From Dysidea avara (Eukaryota; Porifera; Demospongiae; Dictyoceratida; Dysideidae): a DNA stretch of 64,000 bases. Below the pieces are notes generated by a model. That model made no database searches. It was not told the origin of the DNA and saw nothing but the letters and a program-made list of their open reading frames with translations. Below, piece by piece: positions 10,861-22,679 of the stretch; position 1 is the first letter of the stretch; the number at the start of each line of letters is the position of its first letter. The stretch spans positions 434,001 to 498,000 of the forward strand of contig NC_089274.1 of NCBI RefSeq assembly GCF_963678975.1, written 5' to 3'. The position numbers and the translations under genes are program-made.

Positions 10861-13227
10861 ATGAAGTCATTTCGTGCAGTTGCTGTAATAGGTTTCCTTG
10901 TCATCTGTTGCAATGGTAAGTGCCCGCACAATATATTATATATGCATGAATTTATTCATTCGTACGCAGCTAAGTCAATCGTCCGCAGAACGGCTGATTG
11001 TAAGCCTCCGCATGCTCAGCTAACCTTTACCTCTAGTACGGTGTTCGTGGGGATTACATGTAAGAACATCACCAACAGCAACGTGCAGCAGCCATTCTCT
11101 GGCACAAACGTTCGCGACGAAATTAGCGTCACCTTCGATAACATGCAGTTTGAAATTGATATATCTGGTGGTTCCAGCTCGGTCAAGTGCTTCGGCTGCA
11201 CCTTGGGGGCGGAGTTGGTTGCACAGGTGACGATGCTAGTCGGAAGCAATTCTTGTTACGATTCTCACAATGAGTGGGCGTTGGCAGTTCGAAAGTTCTT
11301 TGATCTAGTAGTAAACCTTACACCCCACGTGATGTCAGTGGACATTGGTGATAACATTGAAATACGCACCATGGTGCCTCTACTAGAGGTGCGCCTATCT
11401 GACGGTAACTTGGTGGCCAGCACACTACCACCTACAGTGGACAGGATCCCTCATACCGAGGCCCCTCTACCAGCTACCAACTCCACAGCACCAGCCGCTA
11501 TCACTGAACGTACCACCACCAAACCCACTACCTCTCCTACTACTGAGAGTCCTCCAACAACACCAGGTAGATACATTTGCTATAATTTATGCAGTGGCTA
11601 TTTGTGATATCTCCAGCTCCATGTCCTGCTGGGTACCATCTTAGCAGCCATACCTGTAGATTGTGTCCAGTTGGACAGTATACTGATCAGGCTGGCCAAT
11701 CAAAATGTCTGAAGTGTCCACAGGGTAGGACAACTGCAGGAAAAGGATCAACCAGCAAAGACCAGTGTGTAGGTACGCCATAGCTAGGATTGTGTGTAGT
11801 CACATCTCTATAGTGTATCTGTATGATTGTGCCAGGATATGTCAGTTTTGACTTGCGTGTGTGGCACATAGTCAGGATGTGTAGTATAATCAGTATTAGT
11901 CTTGCATGACCGTTTGTGGGGTGCAAATATGCTCCCCCCCCCACACACACACACACACACATAAACTACATATTTGCACAATAGACTAACATTGATGATG
12001 ACCATATAAGGATATGTTATTATTGTAATGTGTAACTGTGTTTGAGATTGTTTCTACAAGTTTTGATGTTAAGTTTCTAACTCCAGCCCTAATGTGTCCT
12101 TATTATAGCAAGGAGCATACTACATGTAGTTATTTACACATTGTTACTAGATACAGTTTACTGATAGCTATGATGGACCTATAGGGAAATGTTATCCAGT
12201 TGATTTGTAATTGGTTACAATACAGGACCATGTCCAAGAGGTCACTATTCTGACGATGGTAATCTCCCATGTGATCCTTGCCCTCTGGGGTTCTATCAAC
12301 CATTTACTGGTCAGACATCTTGTAGGAAATGTCTCCCTGGATACACCACTACTAACATTGGAATGTACTCAACGTTGAGCTGTAAACGTATCACAACAAC
12401 ACAGCCTCCACCTACTACTACAAAGACGACGGTGCCTCCCTCAACTGCAAAGACTACAGCCCCTCCCACTACAACAAAGACTATAGCTCCATCCACAATC
12501 CAAAAGACGACTGCTCCCCCTACTACTGCAGCAACCACAGGTCCACCCACCACACCTCCAACACCAAAAGGTACTCAACTAAAAACAAGTTGTATTTCAA
12601 CCTAACAAACTATTCCAACAGTTAACACAGTTCGTATTAGTGATGATGTTGGATATATTACAAGTACCAACTATCCCAGTGACTACAACTCTTTGGAGAC
12701 TACCAGCTGGATAATAACATGTAATGGAAATGCTAAGAGCTTAGTAGTGATGGTACTGGATGTTGTGTTGGCTACTGGAGATCATCTCTTATTGAATGGA
12801 AATAGTATCACTGGTCCAGTAGGTCTCCCTGAGCCCAACTTTTATACTCCTGGTAGAGTAAACATTACCATGGTGTCTGATGCTACTAGTGTTGCTAAGG
12901 GATTCAATATGGCTTATGCCTGTCATGGTTAGTACAAATAATGTGATGACCATATATGGTAACTTGTTCTAATAATAGACAACTCTGTTAAGGGAATAGT
13001 GAAAGCTGCAACTGATGACTGTAGTGTTAGAAGATTCCTTAAGGTTACATTTGCTCCCATAATATTAGTTAATATGGCTGTCTCCCCTACAGGGTAACAG
13101 TGTAGCTATTGATAAACTACTACAACTGGCTCAAGACCCTGCTGTGGGGTTCATCAGATACGCTAGTGACCCAGACATTGCTCCAATACTTGCAATCATT
13201 AACAGTCAAAGTAGTAATCCATGTTAG
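10861..13227 (+). CDS. Secreted CUB and GCC2/GCC3 Cys-rich protein, mucin-like linkers (seven exons)
   Basis: Predicted exons: 10,861-10,915, 10,970-11,566, 11,617-11,772, 12,226-12,570, 12,622-12,927, 12,979-13,025 and 13,093-13,227. All junctions are GT-AG and in phase, giving 546 aa. A signal peptide opens it (MKSFRAVAVIGFLVICC). Residues about 30-200 form an unrecognised extracellular domain with paired cysteines (VKCFGCTL). A Thr/Pro-rich linker precedes two ephrin-receptor/GCC2-type modules (PCPAGYH...CRLCPVGQYTDQAGQ and PCPRGHY...CDPCPLGFYQPFTGQ), each split by introns. A second Thr/Pro tract (about residues 325-385) leads to a CUB-like domain starting GYITSTNYPSDYNS. The tail contains DPAVGFIRYASDPD. 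I see no membrane segment, so it is probably secreted. The first intron is 54 bp and could be read through without a stop. Likely role: matrix or adhesion, inferred from domains only. Confidence 0.75.
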
Positions 13228-13390
13228 TAATGTAACAATTTTATTATTAGACACATCAGATATTTCAATAACTAGTTCTCAAGTGTATAATCAGCTGTTT
13301 TTGAAATATTCATCATTAATGTTGTAACTTACTATATAAGGTAGCACAAATTGTTAATATTTACCCTACCCCAGCCTCATCTCATGGACT

Positions 13391-13513
13391 AAGGTGGATC
13401 CCCTACAGGTATGCTAGGGTGGATCCCCTACAGGTGTGCTAGGGTGGATCCCCTACAGGTGTGCTAGGGTGGATCCCCTACAGGTTTACTAGGGTGAATC
13501 TCCTACAGGTATG
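13391..13513 (+). repeat. 25-bp tandem repeat, five copies
   Basis: The unit CTAGGGTGGATCCCCTACAGGTGTG recurs head to tail about five times with small changes, the last copies diverging. Each unit contains CCCCTACAG/GT, which looks like a splice acceptor fused to a donor dinucleotide and resembles the acceptor of the preceding gene's last exon (CTCCCCTACAG at 13,081-13,092). It may have arisen by amplifying such a site. Confidence 0.85.
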
Positions 13514-13521
13514 TTTATATA

Positions 13522-13792
13522 CAGTGGACCCTCGGTTATCCAAACCCCAATTTGTCTCAGCAAGAATTCATAATATAAAAAGAGAGAAGAGTGTCCACTG
13601 CAGTATAGCCTGTACAAACACGAAGTTATGATGCAAAGTAGGACACTCTCCTCTCTTATATTATGAACTCTTGGTCTCAGGCAATAGTAAAAGTGTTCAG
13701 GTAACTGAAGACCACACATTTATATACAGAGTTCTGTTGAAATACTCTAATAGAACAGTCATTTCCAAGTTTGGATAAATGAGGGTCTACTG
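13522..13792. mobile_element. pogo/Tigger-type MITE with TA duplication
   Basis: Ends CAGTGGACCCTCGGTTATCCAAAC and the inverted GTTTGGATAAATGAGGGTCTACTG, flanked by TA on both sides (13,520-13,521 and 13,793-13,794). The CAGT...CCTCG.TTATCC end is typical of the pogo branch of Tc1/mariner. A second, internal inverted repeat is built on TTCATAATATAAAAAGAGAG and its complement near 13,650-13,670, so this may be a MITE within a MITE. No coding. Confidence 0.85.
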
Positions 13793-13949
13793 TATAAGGT
13801 GAATCCAGGAGTTGGCAAGAGGAGGAGCACACCCAGACAAAGCATAGGTGTTAAACTCCTCAAGCTAGTGCTAAAAGGCACTCAATTCAATTGTCACTAA
13901 TACTATATATATATTTTTTTTTTTTTTTTTTTAATGTAAATTTAAAACT

Positions 13950-14082
13950 GAAGTAGGGATCTATGCAATAAAAAGTAGTGAAACAAGAGATGAATGATGG
14001 TATTACAGTATAGCTCAATCATGCTGTAATACCATCATTCATCTCTTGTTTCACTACTTTTTATTGCATAGATCCCTACTTC
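13950..14082. mobile_element. Fold-back MITE, copy 1 of the GAAGTAGGG family
   Basis: Near-perfect hairpin: arms 13,950-14,008 and 14,024-14,082, beginning GAAGTAGGGATC and containing GTAGTGAAACAAGAGATGAA. Outside the arms, T-rich and A-rich runs (13,912-13,932; 14,083-14,111) extend the pairing. The same landmarks (GTAGGG, GAAACAAG, a pair of inner arms) recur at 15,447, 26,117, 38,390, 40,660 and 49,990. Confidence 0.8.
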
Positions 14083-14192
14083 ATTTTTTTTAAATTAACA
14101 TTTAAAAAAAATATTGTTTAGTTTTAAGTTGTGGCACAGCTAGCTACAATGTAACTTGTATTAGTCCACTTGTATTTTCCATATCTGTAGGT

Positions 14193-14411
14193 ATGGCAGA
14201 TACCATCACTTATAAACATCTTGCCCATTTGTTCAGTGAGAAGTGGAGTTCCCCATATTCTGTGGTTATGGGCTGGCTTCGCTGTAGTTTGAGGTTCTCC
14301 TTGCTGCACTCTTCAGTAATGTGTATCAGGGGATCTTGTTTTAGATCCAAGTGTCCTGTGTGCCTCCAGCTGTCGACCTTGCTGTTGCTGAGGGGCACCT
14401 GTCTCCTTTAG
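14193..14411 (+). pseudogene. Retroelement C-terminal remnant (MCIRGS motif)
   Basis: A 72-codon frame encodes LFSEKWSSPYSVVMGWLRC followed by FSLLHSSVMCIRGSC. I recall such W-x-R-C...FSLL-S...C-RGSR endings from many retroelement-derived proteins in cnidarian and sponge genomes. A second copy is on the minus strand at 61,811-61,990. No upstream polymerase domain is attached, so I take this as a stranded fragment. Confidence 0.45.
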
Positions 14412-14739
14412 AACAATAATGCAATTATACTATTGCGGTTGTATATATTAGAGTATATGTCGAGTCAGCCAAAGGGTATGCAGCTAGCTAGACCAATAAG
14501 GAGTGAGGTGATCTTGTTTACTGTTAAGTAAATAGCTAGATTATTAAGAGGTGTGGTCTCCATACTTGCTTTTAGTCCACCTAGATCTTTAATTGATGGG
14601 CGTGGTCGCAAACCTATTGCAAACAGGATCCCAATCATGAAGTTGCATATATCTAGCTAGTGTACCTCTTATAGTAGCACCGGGACTGAAGCGCTTCTGA
14701 AATCCAGCTCTGAAATAATTCTGTGGCATCTAAATATGC

Positions 14740-16095
14740 TGCTGAAAGAAAGTTTTGATACGGAAAATTAATGCCTTGATATGGTTTCGTTGGATGTAGA
14801 AGAAGACAAGCAGCCTGATTGAAGATAAAAGAAAAGACAAGGCGCAGAGGGCCTACACTTGTCAGAACCCCAAGAGGCACATCCCACTGGTGAGTTTGGT
14901 ATTGTAACGTAAAATGGTGACTGTGTGCTGTTTGTTTGGCCTCTAGCCTTGTGACTGTGGTCAGGCAGTGAGGCAGTGAGACTATAAAATTCAAGTTTTG
15001 GTGATTTAAAAAATTCTATATCCAGCCACCTGTGTTTTGTTATATTTAATGCTGTATTATGTATTACCTGTAAATGGACTAGTACTATTCTGTAAAGGTG
15101 ATTTTCATCTCGTAAAATATCTTTAGGGGGGGGGGGGGGGGGTTGGGTGGCGCGTGAAATTTTCAGTGCGATCCCTAGGTGTACCGTTTGATTATTACAT
15201 CTGAGTCGTCTAAAAATTCTATAATATAAGGCTTGAGCTGAGCAGGTAATTATTTGTTCTTATCAACATTTTAATACTTGTACAGCAGCTACTACCAAGA
15301 GTTTGTTATGAGCTGCCCACTGTGTAGGCCATAACAAAGTTAACCTCACAAGGGGCCTGCAAGATGTATTAAACCTTTACCAGAACAAACCATTCATATT
15401 CATACCCAACCTATAGAGTACGCAATTTTTTTTTGTAATTTTCAACTAGAGTAGGGACCATAGTGCATTGATAAAAAGTACTGAAACAAGCTGGAGTAGT
15501 CCATGATATTAAATCACAGTAAAACAATAAGAAGTGTCATGTCCCTACTGTGCATTTCCATTATGGTACCTTGAGCACAGTAGAGAAATAACACTTCTTA
15601 TTGTTTTACTGTGATTTAATATCATGCACTACTCCAGCTTGTTTCATCAAACAGTACGGTAGTACTGTTTAAGTAGGGTTTGCATCAAAAGTGACGCGCG
15701 CCGCCAAAAATACTGCCTTTAAAAAACCAGCTTAGAAACTTCTTACGAGGCAAAAATCAAATAATATTAGTCCATCTAACATCAAATGTAACGTTAAAAA
15801 CAAGAAAACGCTTACTGGCAGCCGGATATAGAATTTTTTTAAAAACCGTCAATTTCGTCTCACTCACTGCCTGACCACAGTCACAAGCCTAGAGCCCAAA
15901 TGAAGTAGCACACAGTCACCATTTTATGCCACAACAACAAACCCATGCCACCACCAGTGGGATGTGCCTTTTGGGGTTCCGATGAGTGTACGCCCTGTGC
16001 GCCTTGTCTTTTCTTTTATCTTCAATCAGGCTGCTTGTCTTCTTCATCCAACGAAACCATATCAAGGCATTAATTTTCCATATCAACACTTATTA
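14740..16095. mobile_element. Element with ~270-bp inverted ends
   Basis: Left arm about 14,740-15,020 and right arm about 15,820-16,095 are inverted copies of one another at roughly 85 percent by eye. Shared blocks include TTAATGCCTTGATATGGTTTCGTTGGATG, CAAGCAGCCTGATTGAAGATAAAAGAAAAGACAAGG and the TTGTGACTGTGGTCAGGCAGTGAG segment. The reverse strand of each arm has a short open frame with FSFIFNQAACLL, which is a by-product of the repeat. A run of 18 G lies at 15,125-15,142. Partial copies of the arm occur at 32,560-32,790 and 41,500-41,700. A fold-back MITE (15,447-15,679) is nested inside. Confidence 0.65.
15447..15679. mobile_element. Fold-back MITE, copy 2
   Basis: Arms run inward from AGAGTAGGGACCATAGTGCATTG and outward to AAGTAGGG at 15,672-15,679. 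The inner part pairs TGATATTAAATCACAGTAAAACAATAAGAAGTGT (15,506-15,539) with its complement at 15,590-15,625. The central loop contains TCCCTACTGTGC...GCACAGTAGAG. The right half matches 49,995-50,120 closely, showing the family is dispersed. Confidence 0.75.
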
Positions 16096-16229
16096 TCACT
16101 ATTATTGATTGTTGTGCAGACCTCAAAAGAGTATGGTGCACAAAAAGGGTACAATTACTACTGTCAATTACAAAAAAAGAAAAAAACAAACTTACTTAAT
16201 TGTACAATATTTACTACATATACACATGT

Positions 16230-18300
16230 ATTAAACAGTTACTAGACCAGCTAGGCTGTGCTTGAATTGGTCAATCTCTGTTAAATCAATCACGTGTTGG
16301 GGGTAAGGAATTCCAAATATTAATTGCAGAGGGAAAAAAAGAAAATTTATGACAGTCAATTCTAGTCATTGGGGTTAAAAATCTCTTATCATGGCCTCTG
16401 GTGTGATGTAGGTTAGGATTAGGAATAAGGAAATCATCAGCATTAATATCAATTTGGTGAGATATAATTTTAAATAACATTGTAGCCCTTCTGTTCCTTT
16501 CTGCATCTGGCTAAGGTGGACCAGTTAAGGTTAGATAGCATTTCAGTGACGCTGGCATATCTAGAATAGTTGTTAAATACAAACCGTGCTGCTCGTCTTT
16601 AAACATTTTCTATGGCATCAATGTCTCTTTGTGTGTGGGGTGACCAGACTGTGGCTGAATATTCTAAGATAGGTTTAATCAGGGCCTTGTAACAGTTACT
16701 TTTGACTTGGAGAGGACACTTGCTCAAGTTACGTTACAAGAAGCATTTGGTGCTATTGGCCTTTTTAGTAATTTAATGTGTTCTGACCAGGATAAGTTTT
16801 TATCGATAGTTACACCTAGATACTTAGCATGTGTTACCTCCTTTATAGTTTTACTTTGCAGTGTATATTGAGCTAATATTGGGTGTTTCTTGTTAGTGAT
16901 TCTAAGAAATTCACATTTTTGTAAGTTGAACAACTTTTTCCAGTCAGCTACCCATTGTTCTAAAGTGTTTAGATCCTGTTGTAATCTGTGACAGTCTTCT
17001 TGTGAACGAATCGTAGTATACAATAACACATCATCAGTGTAAAGTTTTATCTTGGATGTAATTCTGTTAGGCAGGCATTAATGAAGCAAAGGAACAATAG
17101 GGGAGCGAGGACTGTCCCCTGAGGAATACCAGATGATACTCAAGTCAGGTCACTTTGTTGACTGTCAACTACTACACATTGAGATCTGTTTAACATAAAG
17201 TTCTTTAGCATATCTCCTCGAATGCCATACTGATGGAGCTTGATGAAATAGATGGTAATGGGACACTTTGTCAAATGCTTTTGAAAAATCTAAAAATATT
17301 ACATCAGACTGCTCTCCATTGTTCAAGGTTTCAGCAAAATCATTAACAGTTAATATCAGTTGGGACTCGCATGATCTTAAGCGATGAAAGCCATATTGTT
17401 GGTCACATAAAATGTTATGGTGAGATAAATGAGCAACTACGTGTGAATAAACTATGCGTTCCAGAATTTTTGAACAAATGCAAGTCAAGGAAACAGGTCT
17501 GTAGTTATTAGGGATAGCACGGTTGCCCTTCTTAAAAATGGGTACAATATATGCCCTTTTCCAATCAGACGGTAAAGAGCACTGGTTTAACGATGCTTGA
17601 AAAACAACAGTAAGTGAGGGAGCAAGAAGTTCACTAAATTCCTTCAAAAATTGTGCTGTTATTTCATCAGGTCCAGCAGCTTTGCATGTCTAAGGAATTT
17701 AATAGCTCAACAACACCATTAATGTCAATCTGAATAGGATCAATATCTGTGGTGGTGGCTCATTCATCGGTGGGTGTGGAGGTGTATCTGTTGTGATTCG
17801 TGTAAACACTGAAGTGAAATAATGATTAAGGATCTTAGCCTTATCTAGACTGTCATTGTAGACAACTCCATCCACTTTCAAAGGTGCTACACCACAATGA
17901 TCCTTTCTTTGGTTCTTTATATAAGACCACAGTTTCTTTGTAACAGAACCTTTCTCACCAATTAGCCCTCCAATGTAGTTGTTATATGCTTTGCAGCATT
18001 CTTCTTGAACTTTTCTTTTAAAGGTTTGGTAGACTTCCCAGTTATGCCTACTGTTAGAAAATTTGGCCAGGTTATAGAGGCGTTGTTTCTTACATGATAG
18101 TCGCCTTATATAAGCATTTATCCAAGTTGCTTTGATCTATTAGAACGAAGTTTGGTGGGAACAAGATCCAAACAATCAAAACACATCACCTTAAACTCTT
18201 CCCACAAGATGTCAACTGGAGTAGAGGGTGAAAACTTATTTAAAAAGGAACTAGTAAATTATGATTAAAGTACCTGGTAAAGGCAGAGCCTGTTTACCAG
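16230..18300 (-). pseudogene. Decayed non-LTR retrotransposon (CR1/Jockey-like RT)
   Basis: Minus-strand fragments in consistent order make a LINE reverse transcriptase. 17,881-17,699: the linker before RT with HYFTSVF. 17,647-17,165: RT with SDWKRAYIVPIFKKGN, NYRPVSLT and FLDFSKAFDKVSH. 17,045-16,724: the YTDD catalytic motif (near 17,035) and KYLGVTIDKNLSWSEH. 16,480-16,286: the typical C-terminal FFPSAINIWNSLP. Frameshifts and stops separate these blocks. The 5' endonuclease is missing, so the copy is 5'-truncated and dead. Confidence 0.85.
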
Positions 18301-18597
18301 AAGGCCTTATAAAGGCCTAAGATGTTATATTTTTATTAACTGCACTAAGTATCTAGGAGAAGAAAAAATCCCTCAAACCTGTAGCCATCCGATTAACGCT
18401 CAAACGCTCTGTCAGGCAGTCAGGATATTTTCTTCTTACTATTTTTCATGCATTTGTATCCATAGGAACCTTAGAGAGCGACTTATTATCTCTAAGTACC
18501 CCAAGTGGAACCAAATGGACATAGCTTTATTATGATTAAATTGGATTATAATTTCATTAATAGAAGATGTATCTGCCTTGTGCCAAAGATATAATTT

Positions 18598-18794
18598 TGT
18601 AACACAGCACCGTTTTCAAGTGAGCACTATGTGTTGAAGCTACCAACAAATCACTCTTCACACCACAACTGACTGTACAAAGAAAACCAAACCTATATAT
18701 ACCTATTCGTGTTAACAGTTTTACAAAAGGTGTTGATTATACAAAAATATAAAATAAACTATAGTAGTTAGTGAGTTACATTCAATCTATTACA
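18598..18794 (-). repeat. 3' LTR of the gypsy element
   Basis: 197 bp, bounded by TGTAAC...ATTACA on the plus strand. Next to it, inside the element, the minus strand reads AGTGGAGGGGGATAATG (18,805-18,824), a purine-rich polypurine tract expected just 5' of the 3' LTR. Confidence 0.88.
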
Positions 18795-18836
18795 GTCTGT
18801 TACATTATCCCCCTCCACTAAGAAGATGTCCCATCT

Positions 18837-20165
18837 TCACGATCTTACATAATCTTGTAGTCTTGCTGGGGGTCTGTGGTGGCGAGTTGGGTATCGTCTT
18901 GTCTCAGTGACAGGCTGGCTATGTACAGTGTGAGTAATATCTCCTGTAGTATCACCAGTGTGATGATCATTCACTAAATAGTCTTCATCATCATCCACTA
19001 ACTCTAGGTGAGTTCCTATAGGCGGTGGTGGTGTCTGCTCGTTGTTCTTTGGTGAAGTCTCTTTTGTGCTAGGGTGGTGCACTGGGGATGCCTGGTCACT
19101 ATGATCTAGTCGAATATCTTTTGGACATGGCTTCAGTCGATTGAAGTGTACTACTTGTCTCTGCCTTCGGCCACCTTGTCTTTGCACTCTATATGTACAC
19201 TCTGAGAGCTTCTTAATGACTCTGAAAGGTCCACTCCATGGGTGGAATAGCTTCTTGCTACTGTTCTTGGGTACCCTTGGGTTCAGCACCCAGACCAAAT
19301 CACCTACTGCATGTGGATCATCGATAGCCTTCCTATCATAGTACTCCTTCTGTCGCTCATGCTGCACCCCAGCTGTTTTTCGAGCTAGTTCAAAAGCAGA
19401 TGAGAGTCGTTGATTCAGTTCAGCAACATATTCAGTTTGTGAGACTATCTGGTGTGACTGAGCAGTGCCATACTGAATGTCAATGGGTAAGGTTGCTTGA
19501 CGGCCATACATTAAATAGAACGGTGTGTAACCTGTTGAAGCATGGACACGTGTGCGGATGTGTTCTTCCCAATTCCATGGGTTCTCCTTGCAGTGAGTAG
19601 CTAACATACTTAACAATGTTCTGTTGAATCGTTCCACCATACCATCACATTGGGGATGATATGGTGTAGTCCTACTCTTCTGAATACCCAACAGTTTGCA
19701 AACTTCTGACATTAGTTGTGACTCAAACTGGGGACCTTGGTCAGAATGTAATTGCTTGGGAATAGCATAACGCATGAATACTTCATCCACAAGGACATTG
19801 GCAACAGTACTAGCCTCCTGGTTTGGAATGGAAAATGCCTCCATCCATCGAGTGAACAAATCTGCAACAACCAATATATAGGAGTTCCCTCTTTCGCTCT
19901 CTGGGAATGGTCCCAAAATATCCATGGCCATAATTTCTGCTGGTTGACTAGCTGTGATGGTTCCAAGTGGTGCTCTCCTAGCTGTTGGGGGTTGTTTTCT
20001 AGTTGCACAACTGGCACAGGTTTGGCACCATCTGCGGGTATCGTCATAATACCCAGGCCAGTAAAATCATTCTTTGACTCGATTAAATGTCTTTTCCTGC
20101 CCTAGGTGGCCACCAGCTACCCCTTCATGTAGTGCTGCTAAAACTTCAGAACGGCGTTTCTGGGA
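18837..20165 (-). pseudogene. gypsy integrase region
   Basis: The N-terminal H2C2 zinc domain lies at about 20,160-19,960 (HEGVAGGHLG, then WCQTCASC) and is interrupted by TGA at 20,067-20,069. The catalytic core, from 19,931 down, keeps its triad: D in MAMDILGPF, D in HSDQGPQF and E in DGMVERFNRTLL. The C-terminal part has a GPF/Y module (SGPFRVIKKLSECTYRV) and no obvious chromodomain. The uninterrupted stretch is 364 codons (18,837-19,931). Confidence 0.88.
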
Positions 20166-20167
20166 AA

Positions 20168-22666
20168 CTACCAAGATCGATCCTGACTTTGGTCTTTAAA
20201 CATTCTATACAACAGTCCATTACTTACTGTTAGCTGGTCCCACAGCTGCCACAGTCCATTATTTGGTATGGTGTCAGGGTAGTGATTATCCTTCTTAGAA
20301 GTCAGGACCAATCCAATACTTGGATCTTCTAGTTGGGCGGCTCGTAACTCTTCTGGAGAGTATGCCATTGTTGAAGCCAAATCTGTAGTTGTTACTGTTG
20401 CTAAGGTAGTAAGCTCATCCATAGGAATCATTCCACACTGTCTACATGGCACCCTTGATAATGCATCAGCATTGTTATGACGATTACCAGGGCGGTGAAT
20501 GATAGTAAATTGGTATTCCTGTAGTTTCTGCACCCACCGAGCAATCTGGCCTTCTGGTTCCTTAAACTTTTGTATCCATGCAAGTGCACCATGGTCTGTT
20601 CTTATCGTGAAGGGTGCTCCTAAAAGATAGGGCCGAAACTGTTGTAGAAATGTGACAACAGCTAGTAACTCCCTCCTTGTTACACAATAATTGCGTTCAG
20701 CTTTTGTAAGACTCCTACTTGCATATGCAATAACACACTCTCTACCATCTTGGACTTGGGAGAGGACACCTCCAATTCCTGTATCGCTGGCATCAGTATC
20801 TAAGAGGAATGGCTGAGACCAGTCAGGCAATGCAAGGATAGGGGCAGAAATTAAACAATTCTTCAAGCAGTCAAAGGAATCTTGACATTGGCTGGTCCAC
20901 TGAAAATTAGCTTTCTTTTCAGTGAGCTTGTGCAGTGGCGATGCTATAGAAGCAAAATTCTTAATAAATCGTCTATAATAGCTAGCTAACCCAAGAAACT
21001 GTTGGGTTTCCTTGACTGATGTAGGTATTGGCCACTCTCTCACTTGACTTGTCTTGGATGGGTCCGGTGAAATTCCCTCCGCACTCACCACATGTCCACG
21101 GAATTGTACTTTTGGTTGCAGAAATTGGCATTTGTGGGGTTGCAGCTTTAGCCCAGCATTATCCAATCGTTTAAAAACTTCTTTCAGATTCTGGAGGTGC
21201 TCGTCAAAGGTTCTGCCAACCACGATGATGTCGTCAATGTAGACTATGCAACTACTCCACTGAAGTCCTGTCAGCACCATGTCCATAAGTCTTTGAAATG
21301 TAGCAGGAGCATTGCATAGCCCAAATGGCATTACATTAAACTGGAAAAGGCCTTCGTGGGTGCAGAATGCCATCTTCTCCCTGTGTTGTTCTTCCACTTC
21401 CACCTGCCAGTATCCGCTTTTCAGGTCTAGGGTAGAGAAGCACTTGGAACCTGCAAGTGTGTCAAGAGTGTCATCTATTCTTGGAATGGGGTATGCATCC
21501 TTGTGTGTAACATTGTTTACCTTACGGTAGTCAACACAAAAACATACAGATCCATCTTTCTTTGGTACTAGTACGATGGGGGATGCCCAAGGACTTTTGG
21601 AGGGAGTAATGATTTCTTTCTGCTGCATCTCACTTAACAGTTTCTTAACTTCATCTCTCTTGGGTAGGGGTAATCGTCTCACACCTTGCCGAATAGGGGT
21701 GCCACTAGTCTCAATTCTGTGCTTTAAAACATCAGTTCTGCCAAGGTCATCAGGCTTGAGAGCAAATATGTGGGCAAAAGACATAAGCAATGCACAAAAT
21801 TGCTTAAGCTGATAGCCATTAAGGGGTTCAGGCATTGCACTAAGAATATTGTTCAACACCTCCTCCTGTTCCTGCTCTGTACAAGTAGGATTTTTTGTCC
21901 CACCTATTGTGGATATCTCCCTAATGTTGTCAATGGCTTCTGCACAAGCAATCTTGGTGCCCTTATAAATAGTGACTGGTTGGCAATCCATGTTCAACAA
22001 GCGAATGGGGATATGTCCATCCTTAGGCGTAACAATGGCCCTGGCCACCATGACCTGTGGCTTTTTGAGTGGCTTGGTCTCCACCATCCAAACACCCTTA
22101 CATGATACAGGCATCATGCTCATAACTTCCACTTCACTAGTGGCAGCGATAGTAAAATTCTCTGGTAGGACAACGTCCACTTGGGCTGTAGTCTGTCCTT
22201 GTAAGCCTTTTGCATGCAAACATATCTTGGCCCCACGAGAGCACATTTCACCATGATATAAGTCTAAAACACACTCATTAGTTTCAAGGAAGTTTAATCC
22301 AAGAATTCCTTCTGAAGTCAGAGCATTTGCTACAATGAGTTCTTGAGAGAAAATGTGTCCTGACATTTCTAATTCAACAGTCACCGATCCTTGTACTTGC
22401 AAGCAAGCACCATCAACACCTACCAATTTCATACTCACAGGGTTCAATTTTGGGGCATTTGCTGGCTTAATGCGGTCCCATACCTCATTGGACACAAGTG
22501 ATACAGCTGCCCCTGTATCTACTAAGAACGATACCTGACTACCAAATACATGTGCACACACAGAATAATTTGACACGCTATTAATAGCAATTGTGGGTAC
22601 ATCATTATTTGGCATTGCATCATCACTATCACATACCTGGTCCACTGGTGGTAACACTTTCACCAT
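20168..22666 (-). pseudogene. gypsy protease, reverse transcriptase, RNase H
   Basis: An 832-codon uninterrupted frame. The aspartic protease motif FLVDTGAAVSLVS is near residue 47. The RT has the palm motif YIDDIIVVG and upstream VLVPKKDGS. RNase H shows DTDASDTGIGGVLSQ and later RTDHGALAW. The frame ends at a TAG just after the RNase H linker, and the integrase continues in another frame. Gag-pol would be processed by the protease to copy RNA inside cytoplasmic particles. Confidence 0.92.
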
Positions 22667-22679
22667 TGTCTGTGAACTT

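Noticed and set aside
13391..13513. CRISPR-like array
   Set aside because: The repeats are head-to-tail without spacers and the DNA is eukaryotic.
14653..16245. Related short proteins containing FSFIFNQAACLL on both strands
   Set aside because: They are the two inverted arms of one repeat; the frames differ in length and are broken in the other partial copies.
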